A model generated the notes under the pieces. That model was not told the origin of the DNA. It worked only from the letters and a program-made list of their open reading frames with translations, and did no database searches. A DNA stretch of 64,000 bases from Aquarana catesbeiana (taxonomy: Eukaryota > Chordata > Amphibia > Anura > Ranidae): contig NC_133336.1 in the NCBI RefSeq assembly GCF_042186555.1, forward strand, positions 192,842,937 to 192,906,936. The letters run 5' to 3'. A program made the translations under genes and the position numbers. Of this stretch, positions 46,014-58,114 are shown one piece after another. The number at the start of each line of letters is the position of its first letter. The first letter of the stretch is position 1.

Positions 46014-47647
46014 GTCCCTGACAAAAGTCTTGTTGCTTCTCTATTTTGTAGAAACTCCTGCTATTAACCTGACTTTTAATTAATCAAATGGTGTTAGAAA
46101 TAGCTCATATGAAAAGCTAAAGCCCTCCCAAATGTTGTTTAATGCACTGAAATAAATTAGTTTCACTGAAAAAAGATTTAGCATTTAATCAAGACAGACA
46201 GGTCAAATTTTGGCAAGACAAAAGTTTTGTCGCCTATACAGAAATTGAACAACTTTACTGAAAAACCAAACATATGTCAGCAAATTAAGTAGTGGTGCTG
46301 TGAGATCCAAAATTTAATATCTTGTATGACTTCCATGAGCTTGAAGGACAGCATCCATGCGGTTTGGCAAGGATTCATACAATTTATTGATGAAGTCATC
46401 AGGAATAGCAAAGAAAACAGTCTTGCATGCCTCCCAGAGTTCATCAATATTCTTTGGTTTCGTCTTCCATGCTTCATCTTTCATCCTACACCACATATGC
46501 TCAATGATGTTCATGTCTGGTGACTGGGCTGGCCAATCCTGGAGCATCTTGATCTTCTTTGCCTTAAGGAACTTTGATGTGGAGATGGAAGTATGCGATG
46601 GAGCACCATCCTGCTGCAAAATTTGGCCTTTTTTATGGTTGGGAATATAAGAGGTAGCTAAGATTTCTTGGTATTTTTTAGACTATTGATGTTGCCTTCC
46701 ACCCTGCAGATCCCTCGCACACCTCCATGCTGGATGTAACCCCAGACCATGATTTTACCTCCACCAAACTTCACTGTTTTCTGGGTAAATCTCGGCTCCA
46801 TGCGGGTTCCAGTAGGTCTCCTGCAATATTTGCGGCAACTGTGGTGTAATTCAGCAGAAGATTCATCTGAAAAATCCACCTTCTGCCACTTTTCCAGAGT
46901 CCATCCTTTTAGCAGGCTGTGGCCCTTGGCAAATGCCACACGGTTTTTCAATTGTCTTTTGCTGAGTGCTGGCTTATGGGCACTGATTCGACCATGGAGG
47001 CCGTTACGAGACAGAATCCGACAAACTGTTCTGGTTGACACAGGGACTTCAGGTGACCAGGTCTCATGGAGCTCTGCTGCAGTGGAAAATGGGCTGGCCT
47101 TGGATTTTTGAGCCAACAAATGGTCCTCTCAAGCAGTTGTCTTGCGGGGGTTGGCCTGACCTGGCCTTGTCCAAAACGTCTCCAGTCTCTTCAAATTTTT
47201 TTTTATCCTCTGAACTTGACGCTGAGACACATTGAAGGTGTCTGCCACATCAGTAGTGGATCTGGTCTTCAGCCTCTTGATAATCAACACTTTAGTCTCC
47301 AGGTGAATCTTAGGCATGTTTGCAGAGGTCTAGTTGCAGTTGAGAAGGTCTAGTGTACTGGTGTTCTTTTTACACACACCTGAGACCTGATTGATCCATT
47401 ATTAGTCACAGGTGAAGCTCATATAACAAGGCGACAACACTTATGTCTTGGCAAAAATTGACTCAATGGGCTTTACCAAGCTGTGAATATTAGAATACTT
47501 TTTGTCAGTTTCATTTTGCACTGAAACATTATTAAAAAAGCTGTTGGGATTAAAATGACCCATTTCTTCTAACAAAATCTTGATTAGAAATATATTTTAG
47601 CGGCACTTTAGGTCAATTTGTACACAAGCGACAAGACTTTTGTCAGG
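46014..47647 (-). mobile_element. Tc1-like transposon with IR/DR-type ends
   Basis: CCTGACAAAAGTCTTGT at the outer left is echoed by AGACAAAAGTTTTGTCGCC about 200 bp inside. The right side carries GGCGACAACACTTATGTCTTG inside and ACAAGACTTTTGTCAGG at the end. Two transposase-binding-like direct repeats per end is the IR/DR plan seen in some fish and frog Tc1 elements. Confidence 0.88.
46314..47317 (-). pseudogene. Tc1 transposase remnant
   Basis: The N-terminal helix-turn-helix (47129-47317) reads KTRSTTDVADTFNVSQRQVQR. The middle (46658-47119) has SRNGLHGR, a first-aspartate region FSDESS and GGGKIMVWG. The C-terminal part (46314-46619) has QQDGAPSHTS with the second aspartate and PDMNIIEHMWCRMKDE with the glutamate. 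Frame breaks near 47120 and 46640 split it. The catalytic acidic residues are all still visible. Confidence 0.92.
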
Positions 47648-48087
47648 TGTGAATGCAGGCTTAAAAACCACTAAAAATTTGTTCACACAAGCAGCCTGGG
47701 GCCGACACGTTGGGAACCCTGCAAACAGTGGGAGAGCCTACCGTAGGTTCTTAAAGTGTAACTAAACCCCCCCAAAAAAAAAAAATAAAAAAGTTACATT
47801 CCCAGCGTGCAGGGAATACGAACTGTCACATTTGCTTGTGCCCTCAACCAAATTGTCAAACCATTAAACAGCTGGAGTCATAAATTATCACGTGCAGATC
47901 CATGGCAGTTGGAGATCAAACAAAAGCCAAGATGGCAGCTTCCTTGGCTGAAAAGGATAGGAGGGTTTAGTTCCGTTTTAAAATTAGGCCAGTGAAGGAA
48001 AAATATTCTTTACACTGGGTACTAGTAGTTGGGTTATTGCTTTCACATTGCTTGCCATCGCCGTACCATCCATTTGCTTTGCTCTTT

Positions 48088-49630
48088 TAACCACTTGTCG
48101 ACTGCCGCACACAGATGTAAGTTGGCAGAATGGCACAGGCAGACAAATGGGCGTACCTGTACATCCCTTTAAAATTTGCCGCCTACTGGGCGCGCGTGAG
48201 CCCGCAAATGTGGTGTGGGAGCGGTAGAACAGGGAGATGCCTATGTAAATGAGGCATTTCCCCGTTCTGCCTAGTAACATGACAGGGATCTACTGCTCCC
48301 TGTCATTGGGAGCAGTGATCGCTGTTATGTCAGTGGAAGCCCATCCCCCCCCCCAGTTAGGACACACTTAACCCCTTGTTTGCCCCCCTAGTGTAACCCC
48401 TTCCCTGCCAGTGTCATTTACACCGTAATCAATGCATTTTTATAGCACTGATCGCTGTATAAAATGTCTATGGTCCCAAAATAGTGTCAAAAGTGTCGAT
48501 GTGTCCGCCATAATGTCGCAGCCCTGATATTAAAAAAAAAAAAAAAATAAATAAAAATAATAATGACGCAGATCGCCGCCGTTACTAATAAAAATAAAAA
48601 TGCCATAAATATATTCCATATTTTGTAGACGCTATAGCTTTTGCCCAAATCAATATACTCTTACTGCGATTTTTTTCACCAAAAATTATGTAGAAGAATA
48701 CATATCGGCCTAAACTGAGAAAGAAAATTTGTTTTATTAATTTTTTGGGGATATTTATTATAGCAAAAAGTAAAAAAATATTGCTTTTCAAAAATTGTAG
48801 CTTTTGTTTATTGCGCAAAAAAATAAAAACCGCAGAGGTGATCAAATACCACCAAAAGAAAGCTCTATTTGTGGGGGGAAAAAAAAAAAAAAAAAAGTCG
48901 TCAATTTTGTCTGGGTACAACGTGGGGGTGGATCCAGGGGGGGGGGCAACGGGGCAATTGCCCCCTCCGAGAATGCGGGTGACAGACAGTGCAGGCGGCT
49001 CCGCCGTGGGTGACAGTGTAGGTCGGTGAGTGGGCGGGTGAAAGGAGGGGGGTAGCTGGGTGGTTCCGTGTGTGACGCTGGCCAATCAGGGAGCCGGCAG
49101 GCAGGGGAGCAGAGAGATGACATCATCTCTCACCACCCTGCATCCCTGCAGTTCCGCTCTCACTGTGAAGGCAGCTGTGGGCAGCAGAGAAATTACATCA
49201 TCTCACTGCTGCCTGACACTGGGGCATAGCAAGAGACCACCTTAGCAGGAAAGTGACACGGCAGGTGACAATCCGCATCTGGTGACAGGCGACATGGCAA
49301 GTGACAATTCGCAGCGTGTGGCAGGTGACGTGGCAAGTGACGTGACAAGGCACACTCAGGGCTCCCACTGATTCTGCATTATGGCGAGTTGAACTATTTC
49401 ATTCTATATTACAATGTAAGAATAGAAATAATGCGCTTCAATCATCCTGACACCATAATAACCATGGTGCCCTGATGATTGAAGCGCCAACACCAGCCAT
49501 TTCCCCGATAAATTGCCCGCAAAAAAAAAAAAAAAAATTTCTGGCATTGCCCCTCCCGAGACTAGACTCTGGATCCGCCCCTGGTACAACATCGCACGAC
49601 CGCGCAATCCTCAGCTAAAGCGTCTCAGTG
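48088..49630. repeat. interspersed repeat split by a hAT-like MITE
   Basis: ACCACTTGTCGACTGCCGCAC (48092) starts a block with GGGCGTACCTGTACATCCC and GTGTGGGAGCGG. The tail after the insertion, GTACAACATCGCACGACCGC, restores the broken sequence. The class is unknown; no coding sequence is seen. Confidence 0.55.
48922..49582. mobile_element. hAT-like MITE, 661 bp
   Basis: Ends GGGGGTGGATCC and GGATCCGCCCC are inverted. The flanks share GGTACAAC (48914-48921 and 49583-49590), an 8-bp duplication. Inner complements include GGCAATTGCCCCCTCCGAGA against the GCATTGCCCCTCCCGAGA direct-type repeat. No transposase. Confidence 0.75.
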
Positions 49631-49678
49631 CCGATTCGCACTGATCTTTTTATAATAAGTCTTGCTGCTGCAAATGTG

Positions 49679-49706
49679 TAGTAGTAGTAGTAGTAGTAGT
49701 AGTAGT
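49679..49706. repeat. (TAG)n microsatellite
   Basis: Nine TAG/GTA units. Confidence 0.95.
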
Positions 49707-50559
49707 AATCTCTAGCATATAATGTTCCTCCAAGTCTATGACAAGCTTGCTGAAGGGGTCCTGCGTGGCCCCAAAATGTTTAACTTTTACCACGGTGATC
49801 ACTTTCACCACCTTACCCCCAGGCCCCGTGAACATCCCTTGTGATAGCATGGGCTGAGACGGGTCTTTTTTTAGACCCCATCACTCTCCTCTGGCCTCCA
49901 AAAGCATCTGATCAAGCCAAGATCAGATGCTGTAGAAGCTGGTAATGGATTTCAAGCAACAAGACAAAACCGGAAGTGACAAAATTATCACGTCAGGTTT
50001 CTTTCAACACAGAGGGAAGGCGGGTACAGATATACCTTCCTCCCCTCCCTGTGCTTCACCGATTTAAGTGGCAATTGAGAGGCCAGTAAAGGTGGCAGTT
50101 GGGGGGGCCTTCTGCACCTTGAAACTTGATTGTACGGCTGCATTGCCACTCAGATCTCTTCTAAAGAAAAGCTCATCCCTTACTGAAAGTGTTGGTATGA
50201 TCGCAGCAGACACCATCCCGGTACAGCCAGTTCAACATGAGGACATACAGTTCCTTGAAAAATTATTCATAACCCTTGAAATTTTACACATTTTGTCATA
50301 TTACAACCAAAAACGTAAATGTATTTTATTGGGATTTTAGGTGATAGTGGCACATAATTATAAAGTGGAAGGAAAATGATAAATGGTTTTCATTTTTTTT
50401 TTACAAATAAATATGTGAAAAAAGTGCGGCATACATTTGCATTCAGCACTCTGATAACTCTAACTAAAATCTAGTGGAACCAATTGCCTTCAGAAGTCAT
50501 CTGATTCGTAAATAGAGTCCACCTGTGTGTAATATAATCTTAGTATAAATACAGCTGTT

Positions 50560-51556
50560 CTGTGAAGCCCTCGGAGGTTTGTTAGAGAACCTTAGTGAAC
50601 AAACAGCATCACAAAAGGCCAAGAAACACATCAGACAGGTCAGGGACAAAGTTGTGGAGAAGTTTAAAGCAGGGTTAGGTTGTAAAAAAAATATCCCAAG
50701 CTTTGAACATCTTATGGAGCACTGTTCTTTCCATATTCGGTCGATGGATTGAGCATGGCACAACTGCAAACCAACCAAGACATGGCCGTCCACCTAAACC
50801 GACAGGCCGGGGAAGGAGAGCATTAATCAGAGAAGCAGCCAAGAAGCCCATGGTAACTCTGGAGGAGCTACAGAGATCCACAGCTCAGGTGGGAGAATCT
50901 GTCCACAGGATAACTATTAGTCGTGCTCTCCACAAATCTGGCCTTTATGGAAGAGTGGCAAGAAAGTCATTGAGGAAAGAAAGCCATAAGAACTCCCATT
51001 TGCAATTTGCGAGAAGCCATGTGGGGTACAAAAGCAAAAACATATGGAAGAAGGTGCTCTGGTCAGATGACACCAAAATTTAACTTTTTGGCCTAAAAGC
51101 AAAATGCAATGTGTGGTGGAAAACTAACACTGCATGTCGCCCTGACCACACCGTCCTCACCGTGAAACATGGGGGTGGCAGCATCATGTTGTGGGGATGC
51201 TTTTCTTCAGCAGGGACAGGGAAGCTGGTCAGAGCCGATGGGAAGATGGATGGAGACAAATACAGGGCAACCTTAGAAGAAAACCTGTTAGAGTCTGCAA
51301 AAGACTTGGAACTGGGGTGGAGGTTCACCTTCCAGCAGGACAACGACCCTAAACATACAGCCAGACCTACAATGGAATAATTTGGATCAAAGCATATTCA
51401 TGTGTTAGAATGGCACAGTCAAAGTCCAGACCTAAACCCAATTGAGAAGCTGAGGCAAGACTTAAAAATGGCTGTTCAGATGCTCTCCATCCAATCTTAC
51501 AGAGCTTAAAAGCAGAGTTCCACTCATTTGTAAGTTTATTATAAGTCAGCAGCTAC

Positions 51557-51588
<32 letters not shown>

Positions 51589-52065
51589 TAGCTGCTGACT
51601 TTTAATAAACAGACAGACACTCACCTGTCCCAGGGTCCAGCGATGCGGCCACCTGAAGCCTCGCTCCTCTCCCCCCTCCTCTTGGTGGCGCCGTCATTGC
51701 AATTGTGGACACCCAACTGTGGCAGTTTGCGTCTTCACAGCCGGGTGCGCACTGCGCGAGTACCCCTGCACTCTCCTAGTGACCAGGCAATCTTCTGGGA
51801 CCTGTGACGTGTCCCAGAAGATTGCAGGGAGGGAGGGTCTACCCAGGGGGAGAGGAGTCGCCGCCTAGGTGGCAAGGCAATGGAAGAAGATGTGGGACAG
51901 GACATTCCTTTTGGGTGGAACACCGCTTTAAGTTATATTGCAAAGAAGAACAGGCAAAAACAGCACTCTAGATGTGCAAAGCTGGTAGAGACATCCCCAA
52001 AAAGACTTGCAGCTGCAATTGCAGCAAAAGGTGGTTCTACAAAAAGTATTGACTCGGGGGGGGGC
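50560..52065 (+). pseudogene. Tc1 transposase remnant, interrupted
   Basis: Helix-turn-helix and linker: RWIEHGTTANQPRHGRPPKP, LEELQRSTAQVGESVHR. The first aspartate is in LWSDDTKI (about 51064), followed by a stop. Then VKHGGGSIMLWGCFSSAGTG and QQDNDPKHTARP supply the second aspartate, and NPIEKLRQDLKMAV near 51440 the glutamate. A MITE splits the C-terminus, which resumes at 51932. Clearly inactive. Confidence 0.92.
51510..51927. mobile_element. piggyBac-like MITE nested in the Tc1 element
   Basis: TTAA flanks both sides (51506-51509 and 51928-51931). The ends AAGCAGAGTTCCACTC and GGGTGGAACACCGCT are imperfect inverted repeats. A TTAA duplication is the piggyBac hallmark. An internal A run sits at 51549-51585, flanked by inverse copies of GTCAGCAGCTAC. 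Confidence 0.85.
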
Positions 52066-53149
52066 TGAATACAAAATGTACACCACACTTCACATTTGTA
52101 AAAAATGTTGAACCATTTTATCAATTTTCCTTCCACTTCACAATTATGTGCCACTTTGTGTTGGTCTATCACATAAAATCCCACATAAAATTCATTTACG
52201 TTTTTGGTTGTAACATGACAAAATTTGGAAAATTTCAAGGCGTATGAATACTCTTTGAAGGCACTGTATGGGTATGTCCTAACTGGTTGAAGCGGTTAAT
52301 AAATGTTTGGACGTTATCTTAAAGATCCAGGATGTGCTGGCAATATATGCTTTGGCTCCAGTCTAAAACTGTCCCCTGAAGCATGCCCCCCCCCGTCTTC
52401 AACAACTCCTATAGTATGTTAACAGTCCCTGCACGTCTCATGCAACATGTCTGCAGTCTGACCATCTGTTGTGACAAGTCTGTAGTCTAGGACCATCTCT
52501 TGTGGTATATCTACAGTCTTCAACAGCTTTTTGTAGCGTTACATTCGCTAATTATTAAACCCCCTCCGCCAGGTCTTCACTTTCCCCATCCAGCTTGCGG
52601 CTTCTCCTTCCAGCTACAGTAATCCGGTCTTAAGGCCCACATGTTGTCCTGATTTGCCAGGAGGAGAAGGCAGAATACAATAGCAAATATTGATTTGCTA
52701 ATGTCACAAGTGGGTGGGTTCGGGATGGGTTTGGGCCCAAAACTTTTTGATGCCAATTAGAGCCTCAGGCTCTAAATCATGTGCTAAAACCATACGAAGA
52801 TTTAGATCTACCAAGTTGACCATCACTATCCTAATTTAAAAAAAGTGAAAAATGTCAATGAATTGGATAACAATTTTTTGTCCCATGTAGCCAGGCCATA
52901 TTCCTAATGCAATTGTAGTTCTTAATCCATCGTCTGTACATAGATGATTCCAAAATCCAGCCCTTGCCTTCCACATGTATTAAGACATACAGTACATCCA
53001 AATCCAAATTTTGGGCTCTATATTGCTTTACAAGAGCCCATTAGCCATTACTATACATTAGACCAAAAGGTCTGAAAACTTTCTAAACAAAAGAACCAGT
53101 TTGTCCTTCAAACTTTAGGGGGGCCAGACTGTATCCAGCAGGAGTAGAA

Positions 53150-53373
53150 AATATCCTAGTTTCTATGAGAGTACACAGTGCCCCATCATTCGTGCCAGTG
53201 CAAGGAATAGTGCCCCATCAATGGTGCCAGTGGGAGAAATCCTGCCCCACCATTAGTGGCAGGAACTATGCCTCACTGTTGCCGACAGTGGTGAGAATAC
53301 CCCAAGGGCCAGAATATAATCAAACAAGGGACCACATCCGGCCTTCAGGCCATAGTTTGGAGACCACTGTACT
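53150..53373. repeat. probable hAT-related repeat fragment
   Basis: The right end GCCATAGTTTGGAGACCACTG resembles the complement of the MITE end at 3792. The interior repeats GTGCCAGTG and TGCCCCATCA. The left boundary is not found. Confidence 0.4.
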
Positions 53374-53394
53374 AGCCCATTACCAGAAGACTGT

Positions 53395-53965
53395 ATACCA
53401 AACTCATCCATTTTACCAACTGTTCAGTGTCTGCTACTCCTTTCTATCAATCTCTCCACTGACCTCCACTCACCCACCAAATTAAATTCAAAATACTAAC
53501 AATTATCAAAACCAGCCACAACTCGACCCCCAGCTACATCACTAGCCTAGTCTCAAAATACCAAACAAATCATTCTCTTCGTTCCTCCCAAGACCTACTG
53601 CTCTCTAGCTCCCTCGTCACCTCATCCCATGCTCACCTCCAGGCTGTCTCCTGAGCCTCTCCCATCCTCTGGAACCTCCTACCCCAATCGGTCTATCTCC
53701 TAGTCTGCCCACTTTAGACGGTCCCTGAAAGAGCATATCCTGCTTCCACCTTACAACTGTACTTTATTTTTAGCTCATCCCCCCAGTTATTACCTTTTGT
53801 ATCACTTTACCCTCTTTTAGATTGTAAGCTCTAACGAGCAGGGCCCTCTAATTACAGGAGGAATTGTATTGTAACTGTATTGTCTGCCCTCACATTGTAA
53901 AGCGCCCTGCAAAATGTTGCCATTATATAAATACTGTATCATAATAAATAATATTAATAATAATT
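53395..53965 (+). mobile_element. 3' remnant of a non-LTR retrotransposon
   Basis: Decayed coding sequence (ILWNLLPQS-like near 53668) is followed by ATTGTAAGCTCTAACGAGCAGG, TGTAAAGCGCCCTGC and an AATAATATTAATAATAA tail. This layout is common at LINE 3' ends. The clade (L2/Rex1-like) is a guess. Confidence 0.5.
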
Positions 53966-54496
53966 CCTTACTTATAGTTAATTGACCTTTATGTAATTGC
54001 TATAAAAACATCAAAGACATTTTGATAAAGGAGGAAAAAAAAAAAAAAACAAAAAAAAAAAAGTTCCATAAAAAGATAAGTAAAAAAAAGTCTTTAAATC
54101 CAATGAGGCGAACCACAAGGCCCAAGCAATGACAGCAAAGAGCCGCCATGTGATGAAATGGAGCCATAAACACAAGTAATGCGTGACAATCCCTCCACCT
54201 CTGAGATAATTGCTTCGCTCACCTTTTACAGTGGACCCCTGAACTAACAGGAAGTCAAGAGCGCGTGTCCCTTTAATGGCAAAGTAAGGCAGGAAAGCAA
54301 ATCCAGAGCTCTGGACAATCCCCCAGTCACATAGGAAAAAAGAAGATCTAAGTGCTTGCCAATAAAAAACATATATGGCTTTATTAAAGTAGCAAGTTCC
54401 TAATGAAATCGATCAGTACAGGCATATGGGAATAGGACGGTATACTGTGTATCCCCCATCTAGCAGTATGGCAGCGGGTGACGCCATTCGGGCAAA

Positions 54497-54625
54497 ACTC
54501 CTCCCCCCGTACTGCAAAGGGTGGGCCAACTCATTATTGAACCCTACAAACCAAGACTGGGATGCCATTAAACTTCATGTGCTTGTAAAGACAGGCGACC
54601 CAATACTTTTGACAATATAGTTTAT
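54497..54625 (+). mobile_element. Tc1 3' end fragment
   Basis: GGGTGGGCCAACTCATTATTGAACCCTA and CAATACTTTTGACAATATAG match the 3' part of the rearranged Tc1 at 37505-37612, so this is the same family. Confidence 0.8.
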
Positions 54626-54637
54626 CTCCACATGATA

Positions 54638-56165
54638 CAGTGGGGCAAAAAAGTAATTAGTCAGCCACCAATTGTGCAAGTACTTCCACTTAAAAAGATG
54701 AGAGGTCTGTAATTGTCATCATAGGTATACCTCAATTATGAGAGACAAAATGTGGAAATTTATTTCCAGACAGACAATCACATGGTCTGATTTGGAAAGA
54801 ATTTGTAAATTATGGTGGAAAATAAGTATTTGGTCACCTACAAACAAGATTTCTGGCTCACAGACCTGTATCTTCTTCTTTAAGAGGCTCCTCTGTCCTC
54901 CACTCATTACCTGTATTAATGGCACCTGTTTGAACTTGTTATCAGTATAAAAGACACCTGTCCACAACCTCAAACAGTCACACTCCAAACTCCACTATGG
55001 AGTTATAGAGCTGTCGAAGGACACCAGAAACAAAATTGTAGACCTGCACCAGGCTGCGAAGACTGCATCTGCAATAGGCAAGCAGCTTGGTGTAAAGAAA
55101 TCAACTGTGGGAGCAATAATTAGAAAATGGAAGATATACAAGACTACTGATAATCTCCCTCAATCTGGGGCTCCATGCAAGATCTTACCCTGTGGGGTCA
55201 AAATGATCACAAGAACGGTGAGCAAAAATCCCATAACCACACGGGGGGACCTAGTGAATGACCTGCACAGATCTGGGACCGTTAAAGGCTACCATCAGTA
55301 ACACACTACGCCGCCAGGGACCCAGATCCTGCAGCGCCAGATGTGTCCCCCTGCTTAGGTTTGCTAGGGAGCATTTGGATGAGCCAGAAGCTTGGGAGAA
55401 TGTCATATAGTCAGATGAAACCAAAGTAGAACTGTTTGGTAGAAACACAACTCGTCGTGTTTGGAGGAGAGAGAATGATGCAGTTGCAACCAAAGAACAC
55501 CATACCTACTGTGAAGCATGGGGGTGGCAACATCATGCTTTGGGGCTGTTTCTCTGCAAAGGGAACAGGACGACTGATCCATGTACATGAAAGAATGAAT
55601 GGGGCCATGTATTGTGAGATTTTGAGTGCAAACCTCCTCCCATCAGCAAGGGCATTGAAGAAGAAACGTGGCTGGGTCTTTCAGCATGGAAACGATCCCA
55701 AACACACTGCCCGGGCAATGAAGGAGTGGCTTAGCCAGTCTCCAGATCTCAACCCCATAGAAAACCTTTCGAGGGAGTTGAAAGTCCATGTTGCCCAGCG
55801 ACAGCCCCAAAACATCATTGCTCTAGGAGGAGATCTGCATGGAGGAATGGGCCAACATACTAGCAACAGTGTGTGACAACCTTGTGAAGACTTACAGAAA
55901 ACGTTTGACCTCTGCCATTGCCAACAAAGGGTATATAACAAAGTATTGAGATGAACTTTTGATATTGAAAAAATACTTATTTTCCACCATAATTTGCAAA
56001 TAAATTCTTTCAAAAATCAGACAATGTGATTGTCTGGATTTGTTTCCACATTTTGTCTCTCATGGTTGAGGTATACCTATGATGACAATTACAGGCCTCT
56101 CTCATCTTTTTAAGTGGGAGAACTTGCACAATTGGTGGCTGACTAAATACTTTTTTGCCCCACTG
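54638..56165 (+). mobile_element. Tc1-like DNA transposon, both ends present
   Basis: CAGTGGGGCAAAAAAGTA starts it and TACTTTTTTGCCCCACTG ends it, with TA on both sides (54636-54637 and 56166-56167). The terminal repeats extend for about 190 bp (TCAGCCACCAATTGTGCAAG, CCTCAATTATGAGAGACAAAA and complements). Confidence 0.95.
54985..55955 (+). pseudogene. Tc1 transposase remnant
   Basis: Helix-turn-helix LHQAAKTASAIGKQLGVKKS (about 55045) and GAIIRKWK. The first-aspartate region is SDETKVELFG (about 55411), after a stop. Then PTVKHGGGNIMLWGCFSAKGTG, QHGNDPKHTARA with the second aspartate and SPDLNPIENLSRELKVHV with the glutamate. Frame breaks near 55310 and 55400 inactivate it. Ends and most codons are otherwise well kept. 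Confidence 0.92.
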
Positions 56166-56168
56166 TAT

Positions 56169-56891
56169 ATGGTGACTGTGTGCTTTTTTTTTTTTTTTTT
56201 TTTTTTTGGTCATACAGGAAGTTTGCAAGTTCAAAGGGTTACATCACATACCAGCTAAATTTGCTTTGCTCCACCATCAAGGTGGATTATTCCATTCATC
56301 ATACTTTAAGTGCTAGCTGAAGATTTGCCGGATTCCACAGAGTTGCTATTAAACCCTTTTATCTTCTCATTTTCACAGGTGACTAGCGTTTAACACAAGG
56401 GGTCTGCCTTAATTCCTCTGGAACTCTGTTTAAAAGGAGTTAGTCAATTTAGACAAGTTTTCTGAATGTCTTGTCAGTTGTTTTTACGTGAATGGCATTG
56501 TGGGCTGAGGAACAGAAAGGAGTGGTCTGACATAGAACACAAAGTGCCAGTCGCCTATCTTTCTGCTGCCTGTTCACATAGGTTTCTGTGACTGAAATAA
56601 GGTTTGATTGTATTTAATCACACTGTGTATTTTGCATTTTACTTTACTAAAGATAAATCTCTAGATTGCAAAGCTGCATTTCATATTAGTGCTATCTTTA
56701 TGGCTTATAGTTATGTGTCACTTCTGCCACAGTAAACAAACTTGAACCGCTTCACTGGTATTGTGTAAGTTTTTTGTCATTGGTGTCAACGCATAAAAAT
56801 GACTGAACCCAGGGTGTCAGGTGTCGGAGGACTTGCAGAGTCGGGGTAACCAGTGGTGTCCAGAGATTCTACCAGTGGCCCTACAAATATT

Positions 56892-56929
<38 letters not shown>

Positions 56930-57297
56930 ACACCACACACACTCTCTCTACTATATATAGATCTAGATCTCTCAGGGAGAAGATGGGGTTGAGTACCAGG
57001 ACCTGCCTGAATCTTTACCACAGGTACTTTGCTTTATTACCCACCAAGAGTGATGTGGAAGCTCAGTTTCAGCAGTTAGAGTTTGCCCATATAAAAGAGA
57101 TATGGAGGACTTAAGGGAAAGCTTACATTCTTTCCACCAGCAGCTGGACTCTGAAGAAATATACCAAGAGTCAGATCTCAGCTAAGATAGCCACCCCAGC
57201 AAATGAGCCTGAAAGCATGAAGCACCGCCAAACCTAGCTCAATGTACCTGGCCTGCCATCTTCCATCACCCCTACAGTGTGAAAAATCATTATATTT
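56169..57297. other. intronic stretch, no recognised gene
   Basis: Contains a T run (56184-56207) and an A run (56895-56928). Short frames have no recognisable domain. Confidence 0.55.
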
Positions 57298-58058
57298 ATA
57301 AAACATGTCCTTGGATAACCAGGGATTAAGTACAGCGCTGCGCTGAAGGCAACAAACAGCAGCCAACACACCCGTAGACTCAGGATCAGAACTAACAATA
57401 AAATATAAAAGTGTGGCGCTAAATATTACATATCAAATGAATATACAAATACAGTGAGTATAGATCAGATAATACGGTAAGAACCGAATAAATACGTGAA
57501 TATACAAATTAGTGAATATATACATGTATTGAACAAAATATATGAAAAACGTGAAGTATAAAGTCCCAATATATGTGCAAATAAGCAAAAAAAAGGTCTA
57601 TAATAGTGGTGAAAAAATAATGATAGCCAGGTATCTCCTGAGCATGCAGGGGGATGGTTCAGAGCCGGCACCTTGGCATATGAATAGACCGTAGAGAAAC
57701 CGGAAGTGCACAGAGGATTGATGTCGGTGTCAGGACCATCACCAGAAACCAGGGAGGCTTACCAGAGATTATGGCCTGAAATGGCATATGCCAAACAGGT
57801 CAAAAAAGCTTGAAGACCACCAGGTCTAGGCTCATAATCTGGCCGGATGTCATCAAGAAAGGAGGGAAGAGGATCAGCACGACTTCCTCAGCAGTAGATG
57901 CACCATGAACCAGATAATTGGTATGGATAACATGTGAGGGAAAAAACACTCACATAGCGTGATAACGTTTGAACTTGGATTTATTAAAAATAAAAAGAAA
58001 ACAAACTCACATTTTTAGAAGATAAAAACAGCATGTAATCTTGTAGCGGTAGTTATGA

Positions 58059-58114
58059 GGGGTCCACCCGACATGTTTCAACTAAAAAAGTCATCATCTG
58101 GGGTGTGGACCCCC
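58059..58114 (-). ncRNA. hammerhead-ribozyme-like motif, left Penelope arm
   Basis: On the minus strand: GGGTCCACACCC (helix I, 5' side), CAGATGA (consensus CTGANGA with one change, T to A at core position 4), helix II TGACT...AGTT, GAAAC, a 2-bp helix III closed by AT (ACATGT), then C at the cleavage site and GGGTGGACCC (helix I, 3' side). This is the type I layout known from Penelope-like elements. The core change probably lowers or abolishes cleavage. Confidence 0.7.

Larger units (their letters stand above)
50248..52266 (+). mobile_element. Tc1-like DNA transposon with nested MITE
   Basis: CAGTTCCTTGAAAAATTATTCATA on the left and GTATGAATACTCTTTGAAGGCACTG on the right, each bordered by TA. 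Inner repeats (ATTTTACACATTTTGTC, GTGGCACATAATTAT) are mirrored at 52150-52230. The element is interrupted at 51510-51927. Confidence 0.9.
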
